Shown here in pieces: positions 22,544 through 31,622 of a DNA stretch of 64,000 bases (position 1 is the first letter of the stretch; each line of letters begins with the position of its first letter). The DNA is taken from positions 496,001 to 560,000 of the forward strand of contig JNJD01000007.1 of assembly GCA_000702685.1 (NCBI GenBank), written 5' to 3'. The notes beneath the pieces were generated by a model. The model saw only the letters and a list, made by a program, of their open reading frames with translations, ran no database searches and was not told where the DNA came from. Both the position numbers and the translations under genes were made by a program. The stretch is from Lachnospiraceae bacterium AC2028 (GTDB lineage: Bacteria > Bacillota > Clostridia > Lachnospirales > Lachnospiraceae).

Positions 22544-23976
22544 TATCCGAGCCTCCCTTTCGTCTTAAGATACGGGCCTCCGTCGGCGACCTTGACCCAT
22601 TCCTTGTGTCCCTTGCCGCAGCCTCCGCTTCCGAAGACTTCGCGGTCGGTCGAACACATGGTGATATTTCCGAGAAGCTCGGGAACATATCCTGTCATGA
22701 TGACGGGAGCAACAACCCTTCCGGTGAGCTTTCCGTCTTTTATCTCACGTCCCTTTTGGATGATGCACTGTATTCCCCAGTGCTTCGGATCCTCCATTCC
22801 GCTCTGCATGCCCTCGAGAAGATATCCGTATTTTACGGAAGCTATCATCTCATCTTTGGAATAAGATCCCGAATCGAACATCGTATTGGTCATCCTGGTA
22901 TAGACCTTATGTGCGAAGTTCTCTCTCTTTCCGTTTCCGGTGGGCTTTACTCCAAGCCTTGCCGCCGCAAGGCTGTCACATATACCGGATCTTAAGATCC
23001 CGTTTTCGATCTCCGTGACATCGCCCGCCATGACGCCTTCGTCATCAAAGAAATAGCTGGTAACATTTTCCGCACAGAGTGCACCCTCATGCATAGTTAC
23101 GTTATCGGATGCGACTCTTTTGCCTATATAATCCGCACCGAGAGCCCTGTGCTTTACGAACATATCCATTTCAACGCCGTGTCCGAATGCTTCGTGGGCA
23201 ATAAGTCCGGTGACTTCGGGAGAGGTTATTATGTCATACTCTCCGGGTTCAATGGGTCCGGCTTTCAAAAGCTCCAATGCGCCGTTTATGACCGGCTCGA
23301 GCAGGGCTTCCATTTCATCGAAAAGCTCGGGTCCCTTTATGCCGGATACCGTCTTGTAATCTTCCTTGACCGATCCGCCTGAGGATGCGACTGCGGCAAC
23401 CATACCCTCACTGTAGACATATGACTGTCTGAGATCCCTGTTCTTTGTAAGGAACATCTTGCTGATATGAGTGGACTGCGCACGCGCTATGCACTCAATG
23501 ATCTCGGAGCTCATGCCCATTCCCTTATCGGAGATGGATATGAGCTTTTCCGTAAGTTCCTTAAGATCCGTCTTTTCCGGAAGGAGCTCCGTATCCTTTT
23601 GTCCGAAGAATTCGCAGGGCTCGTCTTCAAGGACCGGGGTTTCGTAAATGCTTACCGAAGAAGACTCAAGCAGCGCTTCCTGGCGCTCAAGCTCTTCTCT
23701 CAGCTGTCTGATGACAGCTTCCGGCTCATTCCAATCCGCGGTGTTCACCGCGTACTCGCTGTATTTACTGTTTTTGCATACTCTGAAGACCACTCCTCTT
23801 TCCGTCGTCATGGTCTTATTGGAGATCGATCTGGACTTGCTGCCAATACGTATCACCAGACCTTTTGAGTCGGTGCACAGGGCACTGACATAATCATGAT
23901 CCTTCGAAAGATCTGATACCACTGCCTTGACGGCCGGGGCGATCTTTTCCAGATATTCCGAAAACGGTGCTTTCAC
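22543..23976 (-). CDS. tldD: TldD-like metalloprotease
   Basis: 477 residues. The zinc motif HEAFGHGVEMDMF is near residue 260, in LIAHEAFGHG, followed by the downstream metal region ENVTSYFFDDEG and GILRSGICDSLAAARLG. With TldE it forms a barrel-shaped peptidase that digests unstructured peptides. Its C-terminus GSGGCGKGHKEWVKVADGGP is conserved in the family. A role in maturing a secondary peptide is possible, but there is no precursor peptide in the window. Confidence 0.9.
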   Translation of the reverse strand: MKAPFSEYLEKIAPAVKAVVSDLSKDHDYVSALCTDSKGLVIRIGSKSRSISNKTMTTERGVVFRVCKNSKYSEYAVNTADWNEPEAVIRQLREELERQEALLESSSVSIYETPVLEDEPCEFFGQKDTELLPEKTDLKELTEKLISISDKGMGMSSEIIECIARAQSTHISKMFLTKNRDLRQSYVYSEGMVAAVASSGGSVKEDYKTVSGIKGPELFDEMEALLEPVINGALELLKAGPIEPGEYDIITSPEVTGLIAHEAFGHGVEMDMFVKHRALGADYIGKRVASDNVTMHEGALCAENVTSYFFDDEGVMAGDVTEIENGILRSGICDSLAAARLGVKPTGNGKRENFAHKVYTRMTNTMFDSGSYSKDEMIASVKYGYLLEGMQSGMEDPKHWGIQCIIQKGREIKDGKLTGRVVAPVIMTGYVPELLGNITMCSTDREVFGSGGCGKGHKEWVKVADGGPYLKTKGRLG

Positions 23977-23995
23977 TTAACTGTTCCTTTCTTTA

Positions 23996-24982
23996 TTACT
24001 CCCAGTCAAATATCCCTGTACCGGGGCATTTGACGGTCAGCAGATTTTTTATTTGATCCTCCATCGCATTCCTTACTACATCCGGATACCTGTAATATCC
24101 GTTCTCATTCACATAAGGGTATTGTGCAACGGCAGATTCCCCAAACTTTTTTCTCATATTCTTCAGATACTGGTCGGATATCCTGAAGGTTCCTATGCTT
24201 ATATCCCTGACCTTCGACAGATCGGTCTCTGACGCAACCTTTTCGACCATCGCGGAATAGATCTCACGCCAGTTTCTGACATATATCATCGGATCGAAAC
24301 ATATCCTCACCGGAAAACCGGCATTCATAGCGGCATTCAGGGCATTTATCCTGGCACCCAGATCCGGAGTCCCTTTTTCGAACCGGTCCCTTATCTCATC
24401 AGGAGAAAGAGTAAAGGCGAATATCACCCTGTCGCTTACCGGAAGATCTCCGTAAATATCGGTCCGGGCGCATTTTGATCTCAGTTCGACGCTCAGTCCC
24501 TCAGTTTCCGCTGCTTTCTTACACCATCTGCGCACATATCCGGTGATGCTTTCAAGTGCGGTCAGATCCGTATTGTATGAAGCGCAGACATAGACAGGGT
24601 GCTCTTCCAAAAGCGCGTCTATCTCCGAAAAAGTCTCCTCCAGATCCGTGAAGATACAGATATCGGAGCCCGGATACATTCCCTTGAGGAAACAGTATTC
24701 GCAATCATAAATGCAGTTCATCACCCCGGGAGAGTAATAAAAATGCTCGTTTCCGAAGCTCTGACATACGGGCGCGCCCTCATACAGATGCTTTCCGGGA
24801 TTTTTCGCAAGGATAAGGTTCCTGATCTCCGGGCTTTTTACGCTCCCCGAATCGAACACATCCTTGTAATGCTCTATAAGCCCGGGCTCTTCGCATCCGA
24901 TCCTTTCCAGGATGCGTTTCGTCTCGGGATCGTCCGCGATGCCTTTTTCCACATATACATTGTCAAAAAGAGCACGCCACAT
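23996..24982 (-). CDS. Spore-photoproduct-lyase-like radical SAM protein
   Basis: 328 residues. The CIYDCEYCFLKG motif is the C-x3-C-x2-C cluster site of the spore photoproduct lyase family, flanked by YSPGVMNCIYDCEYC and VYVCASYNTDLTALE. SPL repairs the thymine dimer of spores; many distant relatives occur in organisms without spores and act on unknown substrates, and this one lacks clear evidence for either. Its start overlaps the end of the small upstream gene by 20 nt, and the TldD gene follows after 19 nt. Confidence 0.82.
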   Translation of the reverse strand: MWRALFDNVYVEKGIADDPETKRILERIGCEEPGLIEHYKDVFDSGSVKSPEIRNLILAKNPGKHLYEGAPVCQSFGNEHFYYSPGVMNCIYDCEYCFLKGMYPGSDICIFTDLEETFSEIDALLEEHPVYVCASYNTDLTALESITGYVRRWCKKAAETEGLSVELRSKCARTDIYGDLPVSDRVIFAFTLSPDEIRDRFEKGTPDLGARINALNAAMNAGFPVRICFDPMIYVRNWREIYSAMVEKVASETDLSKVRDISIGTFRISDQYLKNMRKKFGESAVAQYPYVNENGYYRYPDVVRNAMEDQIKNLLTVKCPGTGIFDWE

Positions 24983-25202
24983 GCCTGTATATCTCCGCGA
25001 GAGCCTTTTTGGATGCCGTCTTGTCGCTGCAGGGAAGGATTCCTTCTTCCGTAAGTTCTCTTTTTATCTCTTCAAGATCAATCCCCTCGATACGTGCATA
25101 GGTACACATCTGGGCAAGCTGCAGCTTCATGGTCTCGCTCAGTACCATTTCATCCGCAAAAATATCCGTATTTTCGGGTTTTTTACCTTGTTGCATGACC
25201 AT
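24963..25202 (-). CDS. Small partner protein of the SPL-like enzyme
   Basis: 79 residues. Helical and acidic (DEMVLSETMKLQLAQMCTYA, EEIKRELTEEGILPCSD). It overlaps the SPL-like gene and shares its promoter region, so the two probably work together. No recognised domain. First gene of the possible nine-gene minus-strand run that ends with the solute-binding protein at 15986. Confidence 0.6.
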   Translation of the reverse strand: MVMQQGKKPENTDIFADEMVLSETMKLQLAQMCTYARIEGIDLEEIKRELTEEGILPCSDKTASKKALAEIYRHVACSF

Positions 25203-25204
25203 TA

Positions 25205-25255
25205 AAGTATACCTTTTTTAAAAATGCGCTACAACCACGAAATTTACTGTATAAT
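25205..25255. promoter_or_regulatory. Divergent promoter region
   Basis: On the plus strand TATAAT at 25250-25255 is 38 nt before the start at 25294. On the minus strand TATACT (25205-25210) would serve the small gene at 25202, but this is close to the start. The -35 boxes are poor on both sides. Confidence 0.4.
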
Positions 25256-25293
25256 AGGGCTTGATACCCGAAATTGTTATTGAAAAAGTCATC

Positions 25294-26922
25294 ATGAAAT
25301 TTGATATCCTTAAGAATAAGTATTACCTCTATCTGACCGAGTTTTTCGCAGGAATGGCCGTTATGGCCGTGGAGCTCGGCGCTTCAAGGCTTCTTGCCCC
25401 CTATTTTTCATCCTCACAGATAGTCTGGACCATAATAATCGGAACCATTATGATCGCCATGGCGCTCGGTAATGTTGCCGGCGGCAGATGGGCGGACAAA
25501 GACAACGACCCCGCAAAGCTCTTCCGCAGGATCCTCATAGCTGCGGTATGGATCGCATTCATCCCCGTTCTGGGAAAATACGTCATTCTCGGCATCACAG
25601 GCATCATGATAGTGACCGTATCCACAAAGCTGCTGATCTGGTCATCCTTTGCAGCCTGCATGGTCATATTCGTATTCCCTCTTTTCCTTCTGGGAACCGT
25701 AACTCCCTCACTCATCAAGTTCACCATATCCGATATAGGCGAGAGCGGATCCGTTGCCGGAAAGCTCGGAGCATGCAATACGATCGGATCGATAATCGGA
25801 ACCTTTCTTCCGACCTTCGTTACCATCCCCAGCGTCGGCACGAGCGTGACATTCCTGATCTTCTCCGGAATACTTCTCGTGATCGGACTTGCCTTTTTTA
25901 TTTCAAGGAAAGCAAAGCCCGTCCTTTCGCTCGTATGCACGATACTCTTTGTGATCGCGTCAATATTCGGACACTCCTCGCACTTCGCATTCTGGGTCTC
26001 CGATCTTACCTACGAAGGGGAATCGGTATACAATTACCTTCAGGTACGCGATACCGACTATGCGACATACCTTTCGACCAATGTTATTTTCGGAGTCCAG
26101 TCCATGAGGGTCAAGTCCGGAGATTTTACCGGAATGTATTATGACTACGCCCTTGCCGCGCCCACGATGGCCCGCGGTTATGAAGACCCCGCATCGGAAA
26201 TCTCCGTCAAGGGTTCATCCGAGCAGGACATACTCATACTCGGCATGGGCACCGGAACCTTCGCTCTCCAGTGCAGAAATCTTTTCCCCGGATGCAACAT
26301 TACGGGTGTGGAGATCGATGAAAAGATCACGGATCTTGCACATGAATATTTCGAACTTCCCGAGGACATCGAAGTCGTTACCTACGACGGAAGGGCATAT
26401 CTCGAAGCCGATGACGAAAAATACGACGTCATCATGGTCGACGCTTACCAGGACATCACGATCCCGTTTCAGATGAGTTCCGTGGAATTCTTCACTCTGG
26501 TAAGGGATCATCTGAAGGATAACGGTATAATGGTCATGAATATGAACATGCACGGAAACGGCGAGACCGATATCACAACATATCTCTCCGATACCGTCGC
26601 AAGCGTATTTCCCAATGTCGCTACCGTCAATGTTAAGGGATCGACCAACAGGGAACTCTTCGCATCCATGAACGTAGATCTGTTCAGATCCCTGGAATTC
26701 AACACCCTTATCTCTTCGGATTCGAACTTTGTAAACCGTATGGGACCCGTCCTGAACGGACTCACCGAATACGAAGGGACCGGACTGATCCTCACTGACG
26801 ACAAGGCTCCCGTCGAGCTCCTCGGCATGGAAGTGATCGACGTCCTCATCGAGAACGAGATCGGCTACTACAAGGACATTTACGAAAAAGACGGCCTGTC
26901 CGGACTTATAGAATCATTTTGA
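25294..26922 (+). CDS. Membrane protein fused to a spermidine-synthase-like domain
   Basis: 542 residues from the ATG at 25294; a TTG at 25261 would extend it. Residues 1-220 contain about seven hydrophobic helices (YLTEFFAGMAVMAVELGASR, VWTIIIGTIMIAMALGNVAG), and the rest is a Rossmann methyltransferase-like fold with DILILGMGTGTFALQCR, GVEIDEKI and VITYDGRAYLEADDEKYDVIMVDAY, the core of spermidine synthases. These 'fused MFS/spermidine synthase' proteins are widespread and their substrate is unproven. Alone in its transcript with the acyltransferase 20 nt downstream. Confidence 0.85.
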   Translation: MKFDILKNKYYLYLTEFFAGMAVMAVELGASRLLAPYFSSSQIVWTIIIGTIMIAMALGNVAGGRWADKDNDPAKLFRRILIAAVWIAFIPVLGKYVILGITGIMIVTVSTKLLIWSSFAACMVIFVFPLFLLGTVTPSLIKFTISDIGESGSVAGKLGACNTIGSIIGTFLPTFVTIPSVGTSVTFLIFSGILLVIGLAFFISRKAKPVLSLVCTILFVIASIFGHSSHFAFWVSDLTYEGESVYNYLQVRDTDYATYLSTNVIFGVQSMRVKSGDFTGMYYDYALAAPTMARGYEDPASEISVKGSSEQDILILGMGTGTFALQCRNLFPGCNITGVEIDEKITDLAHEYFELPEDIEVVTYDGRAYLEADDEKYDVIMVDAYQDITIPFQMSSVEFFTLVRDHLKDNGIMVMNMNMHGNGETDITTYLSDTVASVFPNVATVNVKGSTNRELFASMNVDLFRSLEFNTLISSDSNFVNRMGPVLNGLTEYEGTGLILTDDKAPVELLGMEVIDVLIENEIGYYKDIYEKDGLSGLIESF

Positions 26923-26942
26923 TCCGGAGGAACTTATAACTT

Positions 26943-28232
26943 ATGAAGATCAAAACAGAAAAAAGATCATATGACGATGTGTTCAGCCTTCCCCCCGCGA
27001 GGGTATTCAATCCCGAAAAGCCTTCGGGTATCCTTCGCGCCCTTATAAAGCTGCTCTCATCATCCGAACTTAAGAAAGCCGGTTTTGAACTGCACACCGG
27101 CGATATGAAAGGAGTAGAAAAGGGACAGCCCGCGCTTTACCTGATGAACCACTCCTGCTTTACCGACCTCAAGATCGCATCCCACGTTATCGACGGCCCC
27201 TACAACATAGTTGCCACCACGGACGCTTTTGTCGGAAAAGAATCCCTTATGAGGGCCATCGGATGCATCCCCACCAGGAAATTCCGTCCCGACATCAAGC
27301 TCATCAATGATATAACCTATGCTCTCAAGGAGCTGCACACCTCCGTTCTCATGTATCCCGAGGCAGGCTATACATTCGACGGAACCACCACGACCCTTCC
27401 CGATTCACTCGGAAAGCTTGTCAAGATCCTTGAAGTCCCTGTTGTAATGATACTTTCGCACGGCGCATTCCTGCACGATCCTCTCTATAACGGTCTCCGC
27501 CTGAGAAAATGTAAGATCACCGCCGATAAATTCACCCTGTTTACACCGGACGAACTTAAAAACCTCTCGGCATCCGAGATCAACGAAAGTATCAGAGAGA
27601 CTTTCTCCTTCGATAACCTTAAGGAACAGTTCGAGACCGGAACGCGTATAACCGAGCCATTCCGCGCAGAGGGACTTTCACGCGTACTCTACAAATGCCC
27701 CGTCTGCGGAAAAGAAGGCAAAATGCATGCATCCGGAATAAGCATTAAATGCGGCGATTGCGGAAGCGAGTGGGAGCTTACCGAACTGGGCAAAATGCAG
27801 TTCAAAGGCGAAGCACCGAAAGAAACCGCAGCTCCTGTACTGTTCGATCACATACCCGACTGGTTCAGATGGGAAAGGGAATGTGTCAGAAGGGAACTTG
27901 AGGAAGGAACCTACCGCCTCGATGTTCCCGTCAGGATATATATGATCGTTGACTACAACGCAATGTACGAAGTGGGAGAAGGAAGGCTGACCCATAACGT
28001 TAAAGGCTTCCACCTGACCGGATGTGACGGAAAGCTCGATTTCACCCAGAAGCCCCTCGCTTCCTACAGCATCAATTCGGATTATTTCTTCTATGAGATC
28101 GGTGACATGATCTCGATCGGAGACAAAAATGCGCTCATCTACTGCTTCCCGCCGGATGATGTCGATGTAGTCGCCAAGACCCGTCTCGCTGCCGAAGAAC
28201 TCTATAAGATAAAGAAAACCTCTGCCCGTTAA
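26943..28232 (+). CDS. PlsC-like acyltransferase with a zinc ribbon
   Basis: 429 residues. The lysophospholipid acyltransferase motif NHSCFTDLK (H-x4-D) is near residue 60, followed by the glycerophosphate-binding block MYPEAGYTFDGTTTTLPDSL. About residue 245 a zinc ribbon begins (YKCPVCGKEGKMHASGISIK, then CGDCGSEWEL). The C-terminal ~130 residues (HIPDWFRWERECVRRELEEG, VYCFPPDDVDVVAKTRLAAE-like end) form an additional domain unknown to me. Acyl transfer to glycerol phosphate or another lipid is likely. A bidirectional terminator follows. Confidence 0.85.
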   Translation: MKIKTEKRSYDDVFSLPPARVFNPEKPSGILRALIKLLSSSELKKAGFELHTGDMKGVEKGQPALYLMNHSCFTDLKIASHVIDGPYNIVATTDAFVGKESLMRAIGCIPTRKFRPDIKLINDITYALKELHTSVLMYPEAGYTFDGTTTTLPDSLGKLVKILEVPVVMILSHGAFLHDPLYNGLRLRKCKITADKFTLFTPDELKNLSASEINESIRETFSFDNLKEQFETGTRITEPFRAEGLSRVLYKCPVCGKEGKMHASGISIKCGDCGSEWELTELGKMQFKGEAPKETAAPVLFDHIPDWFRWERECVRRELEEGTYRLDVPVRIYMIVDYNAMYEVGEGRLTHNVKGFHLTGCDGKLDFTQKPLASYSINSDYFFYEIGDMISIGDKNALIYCFPPDDVDVVAKTRLAAEELYKIKKTSAR

Positions 28233-28245
28233 AGCAGAGGTTTTT
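28216..28245. terminator. Bidirectional terminator
   Basis: AAACCTCTGC pairs with GCAGAGGTTT around CCCGTTAA, with T runs on both strands, between convergent genes. The acyltransferase stop lies inside the loop. Confidence 0.9.
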
Positions 28246-28257
28246 CATTTGCGCATA

Positions 28258-30000
28258 TCAGCGTTTTGCCTTCATGGCTTTTTTCATTTCATACATTCTC
28301 GCATCGGCGATACGGAGTCCGTCACGGATGTTCCTGGCATCCCCGTCGAAGGAATCATAGCTTCCGTAAGCCGTGCTCATCTTAAGTCCCGAATGTCCGG
28401 TGTCCTTATTGGACAGGATCGCGTTCAGATCCTTGAGCTTGCCCTCGATCCACTTTCTGTCGCCTTCAGCCTTGGGCTTCATGACGTAGACGAATTCATC
28501 TCCTCCGGTCCTGGATATATATCCCTTTCCTTCGAAGATATGCTTCAGTGTATCGGCGAAAAGCTGGATGTACTTGTCTCCTTCTTCATGTCCGTATGTA
28601 TCGTTTGCGACTTTCAGACTGTTAAGATCGAACTGTACAACGATGTACTGCTCACCCGATGAATCGATGGTGTCGAAATACTGCTCGGTTGCCTGTCTGT
28701 TGTTCAGGCCCGTAAGGGAATCGGTATATGCAAGCTTTGAGATAAGTCCGACCCTTTCCTCTTCCCTCGCACCTTTCACCGTATTGCTCATATAATCGAA
28801 GAACAGTGAAAGAACCAGGACGATCATTACAAAATACAGCGTGCTCATCGTAAATCCCGCACTTCCGCCGGACGAAGCATGGGAATAGAAATTGTACCTT
28901 ATCAGATCGACCAGCGCGGCAAGTCCCGTCATGATCGTTGCATACGAAGAGATCATATGCGTATTAATGCCCTTGATCAGATCGTATATCCTCAGCCCCA
29001 TGAGCAGTACAACTATGATTGCGTCATATATATGTGCGATCGTGATATACGAGCGGAGTCCGATATTGTTATATGTATGCTGATACCATACATATGCAAT
29101 GAACAGAACACCGAAAAGCCACGCGATGCCATATACAAGATTTCTGATACGTGCTTTTCTGACTTCCTTCGGCTCCTTGAACCTGCCGGTCTCAAAATGG
29201 AAACCTATGAAAAAGATCGGGATGAAATAGAATGAATAGTAATTGATCTCAACCTTCTGGATAATATCGCTTGTGAAGATCTCGGACAGATCGGAACCCG
29301 TGAAGATCCATATTCCGAATGCCATCGCAAGAAGCGCAAGGCTCGAGAATCTGACCGTGTCCGCGAAGGTAAAAGTCCTCTTGACCTCCTGCGCAAGCGC
29401 CATGATGATCATGGCCATGCCGACCACTATGAAAAAGAATGCAAGAGCAAGATAATATATCCTTCCGGCAGCGTAGTCCTGATAAAATGTATCACCGCTC
29501 CAGATCTCCGGACTTGCAAGTGAAGAAAATGCATTGTCCTCACCGGCGCGGATCATTATCTTAAGCTGCTTTCCCGAAGCATCCGGACCCAGATCCACCA
29601 TATAGAATCCGCTTCCGAGAGTCTTCCCGGTCATATATCTGTCGGTATCGGCGGAATAGATCTGTTCTCCGTCTATGAAGATCCTCACATCATAATAATG
29701 TACGTGGACCATCATCAGGCTGTCTTCCTGAACGGATTCGGGTATTGTACGTGTGAGTTCGACTTCATCGCCTCTCTTCGTTTCGCCGAAAGAGAATGAA
29801 CGGAGATCCACTCCGGAATAATACTTATCGTTAAAGCGAAGATCCCATCCGAAATTAAGGATCATCTCCGGCCCTTTATTGCTGTACATGTACGAAAGCC
29901 ATTTCTGCATGCACGCCAGGCTGACTATGCATATGGCCGACATTACAATAAGACGGATCACCGTCCGGAATATTAACTTTTTGGTACGTTTATCTTTCAC
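28258..30000 (-). CDS. Membrane-bound diguanylate cyclase with extracellular sensor
   Basis: 580 residues. N-terminal membrane anchor, an extracellular beta domain of ~150 residues (YDVRIFIDGEQIYSADTDRY), a seven-helix block of 7TMR-DISM type (YYLALAFFFIVVGMAMIIMA) and a C-terminal GGDEF domain: SLTGLNNRQATEQYFD and RTGGDEFVYVM with the intact catalytic GGDEF. The residues before it (FEGKGYIS) do not form an RxxD inhibitory site, so product feedback is probably absent. Makes cyclic di-GMP in answer to an extracellular signal. Confidence 0.9.
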   Translation of the reverse strand: MKDKRTKKLIFRTVIRLIVMSAICIVSLACMQKWLSYMYSNKGPEMILNFGWDLRFNDKYYSGVDLRSFSFGETKRGDEVELTRTIPESVQEDSLMMVHVHYYDVRIFIDGEQIYSADTDRYMTGKTLGSGFYMVDLGPDASGKQLKIMIRAGEDNAFSSLASPEIWSGDTFYQDYAAGRIYYLALAFFFIVVGMAMIIMALAQEVKRTFTFADTVRFSSLALLAMAFGIWIFTGSDLSEIFTSDIIQKVEINYYSFYFIPIFFIGFHFETGRFKEPKEVRKARIRNLVYGIAWLFGVLFIAYVWYQHTYNNIGLRSYITIAHIYDAIIVVLLMGLRIYDLIKGINTHMISSYATIMTGLAALVDLIRYNFYSHASSGGSAGFTMSTLYFVMIVLVLSLFFDYMSNTVKGAREEERVGLISKLAYTDSLTGLNNRQATEQYFDTIDSSGEQYIVVQFDLNSLKVANDTYGHEEGDKYIQLFADTLKHIFEGKGYISRTGGDEFVYVMKPKAEGDRKWIEGKLKDLNAILSNKDTGHSGLKMSTAYGSYDSFDGDARNIRDGLRIADARMYEMKKAMKAKR

Positions 30001-30033
30001 GGTTTTCTGTTCCGGCCCCTCACCGGATCCGCA

Positions 30034-31494
30034 TTACTTCACCATCATCGCAAGCCCGTTGGCATCCGCGATATAAACATGTCCCGCTGCATCCGTTGCG
30101 GTACCGTTCACAAGAAGTGCTCCTCCCTTGAGAGGATCGAAATAGAATGAAAGACCGCTCATGGATACAAGTCCGGTCTGAAGCTTTCCGTTCGCATCTG
30201 CAAAGTAAAGATTATTTCCGTTTGCAAAGAGTCCCTTCTGGAGTGCTCCTCCGAGTACGGGATCGAAATAATAAGTATTTATTCCGTCGGATACAAATCC
30301 GGTCTTCATCGCACCGCCGGTCACGGGATCGAAGAAGTAAGTGTTGCCCGCTATGTTCTGCATTCCGGTAAGGATATGTCCTGCGGTATCGGCATAGAAG
30401 ATACCGCCTGGCGTATTGAACATTCCGGTCTGCATGACTCCCGTTGCGGGATCGAGATAGTAGGTAAATACTCCGTCGGATATGAATCCGGTCTGCATAA
30501 GTCCGGTCACGTCAAAGAAATACATATTTCCGAAGATGTTCTGCCATCCTGCGACCATATGTCCGTTTTCATCGAAATATCTCAGACCGTCACCGAGATT
30601 GACGAATCCTACCTGCATAAGTCCGGTGGGATCGAAATAGTAAATGAAATCACCGATGGGGTAAAGCGCTCCGGCGATCAGATGTCCGAATGCATCTACG
30701 TAATATGTTCCGCCGTTGACGTTAACAAACCTGTTGGACTGTCTTCTGTAATTCTCGTAATAGTATACATATCCGTCACGGGATACGAATCCGTAAGGAA
30801 CGATATACTGGGAAAGATCTTTGAACTGGTAATCGATATCAACATGTCCTCTGATACCGGGGATCGATCCGCTGTCGGTCGCCTGCCAGAATGCGGCTCC
30901 GTCATCGGTGCAGCAGTTATACCACTGGGCAACCCATCTGTCATATCCGAAAGGTCCGATGTTACTCCTGAACATGCTCCTGTAGGAATATACCATGGGA
31001 TAATATCCGGCAGCTTCGACAGTCTGGCAGAATACCTGGCAGATCATCGCATTTGTAAGAGGATCGAGAGCTTTCTGTCTGTAGTTCTCAAGATCAAGCA
31101 CTACGGGCATATTGATGGAATAGGGCTCGATCGCATTTATGATCCACTGTGCCTCAATGATACCGTCCTGTACGCTCGAAGCATATGAGTATATATACAC
31201 ACCGGTCTTGATGCCCGCTGCCTGTGCGCCGGCCATGTTCTGGAAGAATTTTTCATCATATCCGTAGATGGTTCCGCCGCATTTGATAAATGCGAACTGT
31301 ACTCCGCTGGCTTTTACGGCATTCCAGTCGATATTGCCCTGCCATGCGGATACATCTATACCCCAGGCAATGGCATTCTGTGCATATTTATCGGCATGTA
31401 CCGTATCGGATCCTTTCGCGGGAACACAATTGACCGCCAGAACGATCGCCAGAACGGCGCATACTAATACTCTTAATCTATTTAATATCTTCAT
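30034..31494 (-). CDS. Secreted GH25 lysozyme with wall-binding repeats
   Basis: 486 residues. Signal peptide, then a GH25 muramidase domain (WGIDVSAWQGNIDWNAVKAS, AGIKTGVYIYSYASSV, MPVVLDLENYRQ with the catalytic acids). The C-terminal ~230 residues consist of about eleven ~20-residue aromatic repeats of the cell-wall-binding type (F-D-x-x-G-x-M-x-T-G-F-...; for example TYFFDPVTGGAMKTGFVSD), which bind teichoic acid choline or polysaccharide. It cleaves peptidoglycan outside the cell. Monocistronic. Confidence 0.93.
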   Translation of the reverse strand: MKILNRLRVLVCAVLAIVLAVNCVPAKGSDTVHADKYAQNAIAWGIDVSAWQGNIDWNAVKASGVQFAFIKCGGTIYGYDEKFFQNMAGAQAAGIKTGVYIYSYASSVQDGIIEAQWIINAIEPYSINMPVVLDLENYRQKALDPLTNAMICQVFCQTVEAAGYYPMVYSYRSMFRSNIGPFGYDRWVAQWYNCCTDDGAAFWQATDSGSIPGIRGHVDIDYQFKDLSQYIVPYGFVSRDGYVYYYENYRRQSNRFVNVNGGTYYVDAFGHLIAGALYPIGDFIYYFDPTGLMQVGFVNLGDGLRYFDENGHMVAGWQNIFGNMYFFDVTGLMQTGFISDGVFTYYLDPATGVMQTGMFNTPGGIFYADTAGHILTGMQNIAGNTYFFDPVTGGAMKTGFVSDGINTYYFDPVLGGALQKGLFANGNNLYFADANGKLQTGLVSMSGLSFYFDPLKGGALLVNGTATDAAGHVYIADANGLAMMVK

Positions 31495-31576
31495 ATATAC
31501 CTCTGTGATTTAAATCCCCTCGCATATTTTGCGATTTTTGAACAAAAAATTGCTCATATATTATACCAACAAAAAA

Positions 31577-31596
31577 GGAGCGGCGCAAACCGCTCC
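31577..31596 (-). terminator. Terminator of the liv operon
   Basis: GGAGCGG pairs with CCGCTCC around CGCAAA, followed on the minus strand by TTTTTT. It ends livF transcription. Confidence 0.9.
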
Positions 31597-31622
31597 CTTA
31601 TGTGTATATCTGTAAATACTGC

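Noticed and set aside
23996-24982. Firm call of spore photoproduct lyase (splB) and hence sporulation
   Set aside because: The cluster motif and family fit, but many relatives are in non-sporeformers and I cannot confirm the substrate residues, so I kept a family-level name.
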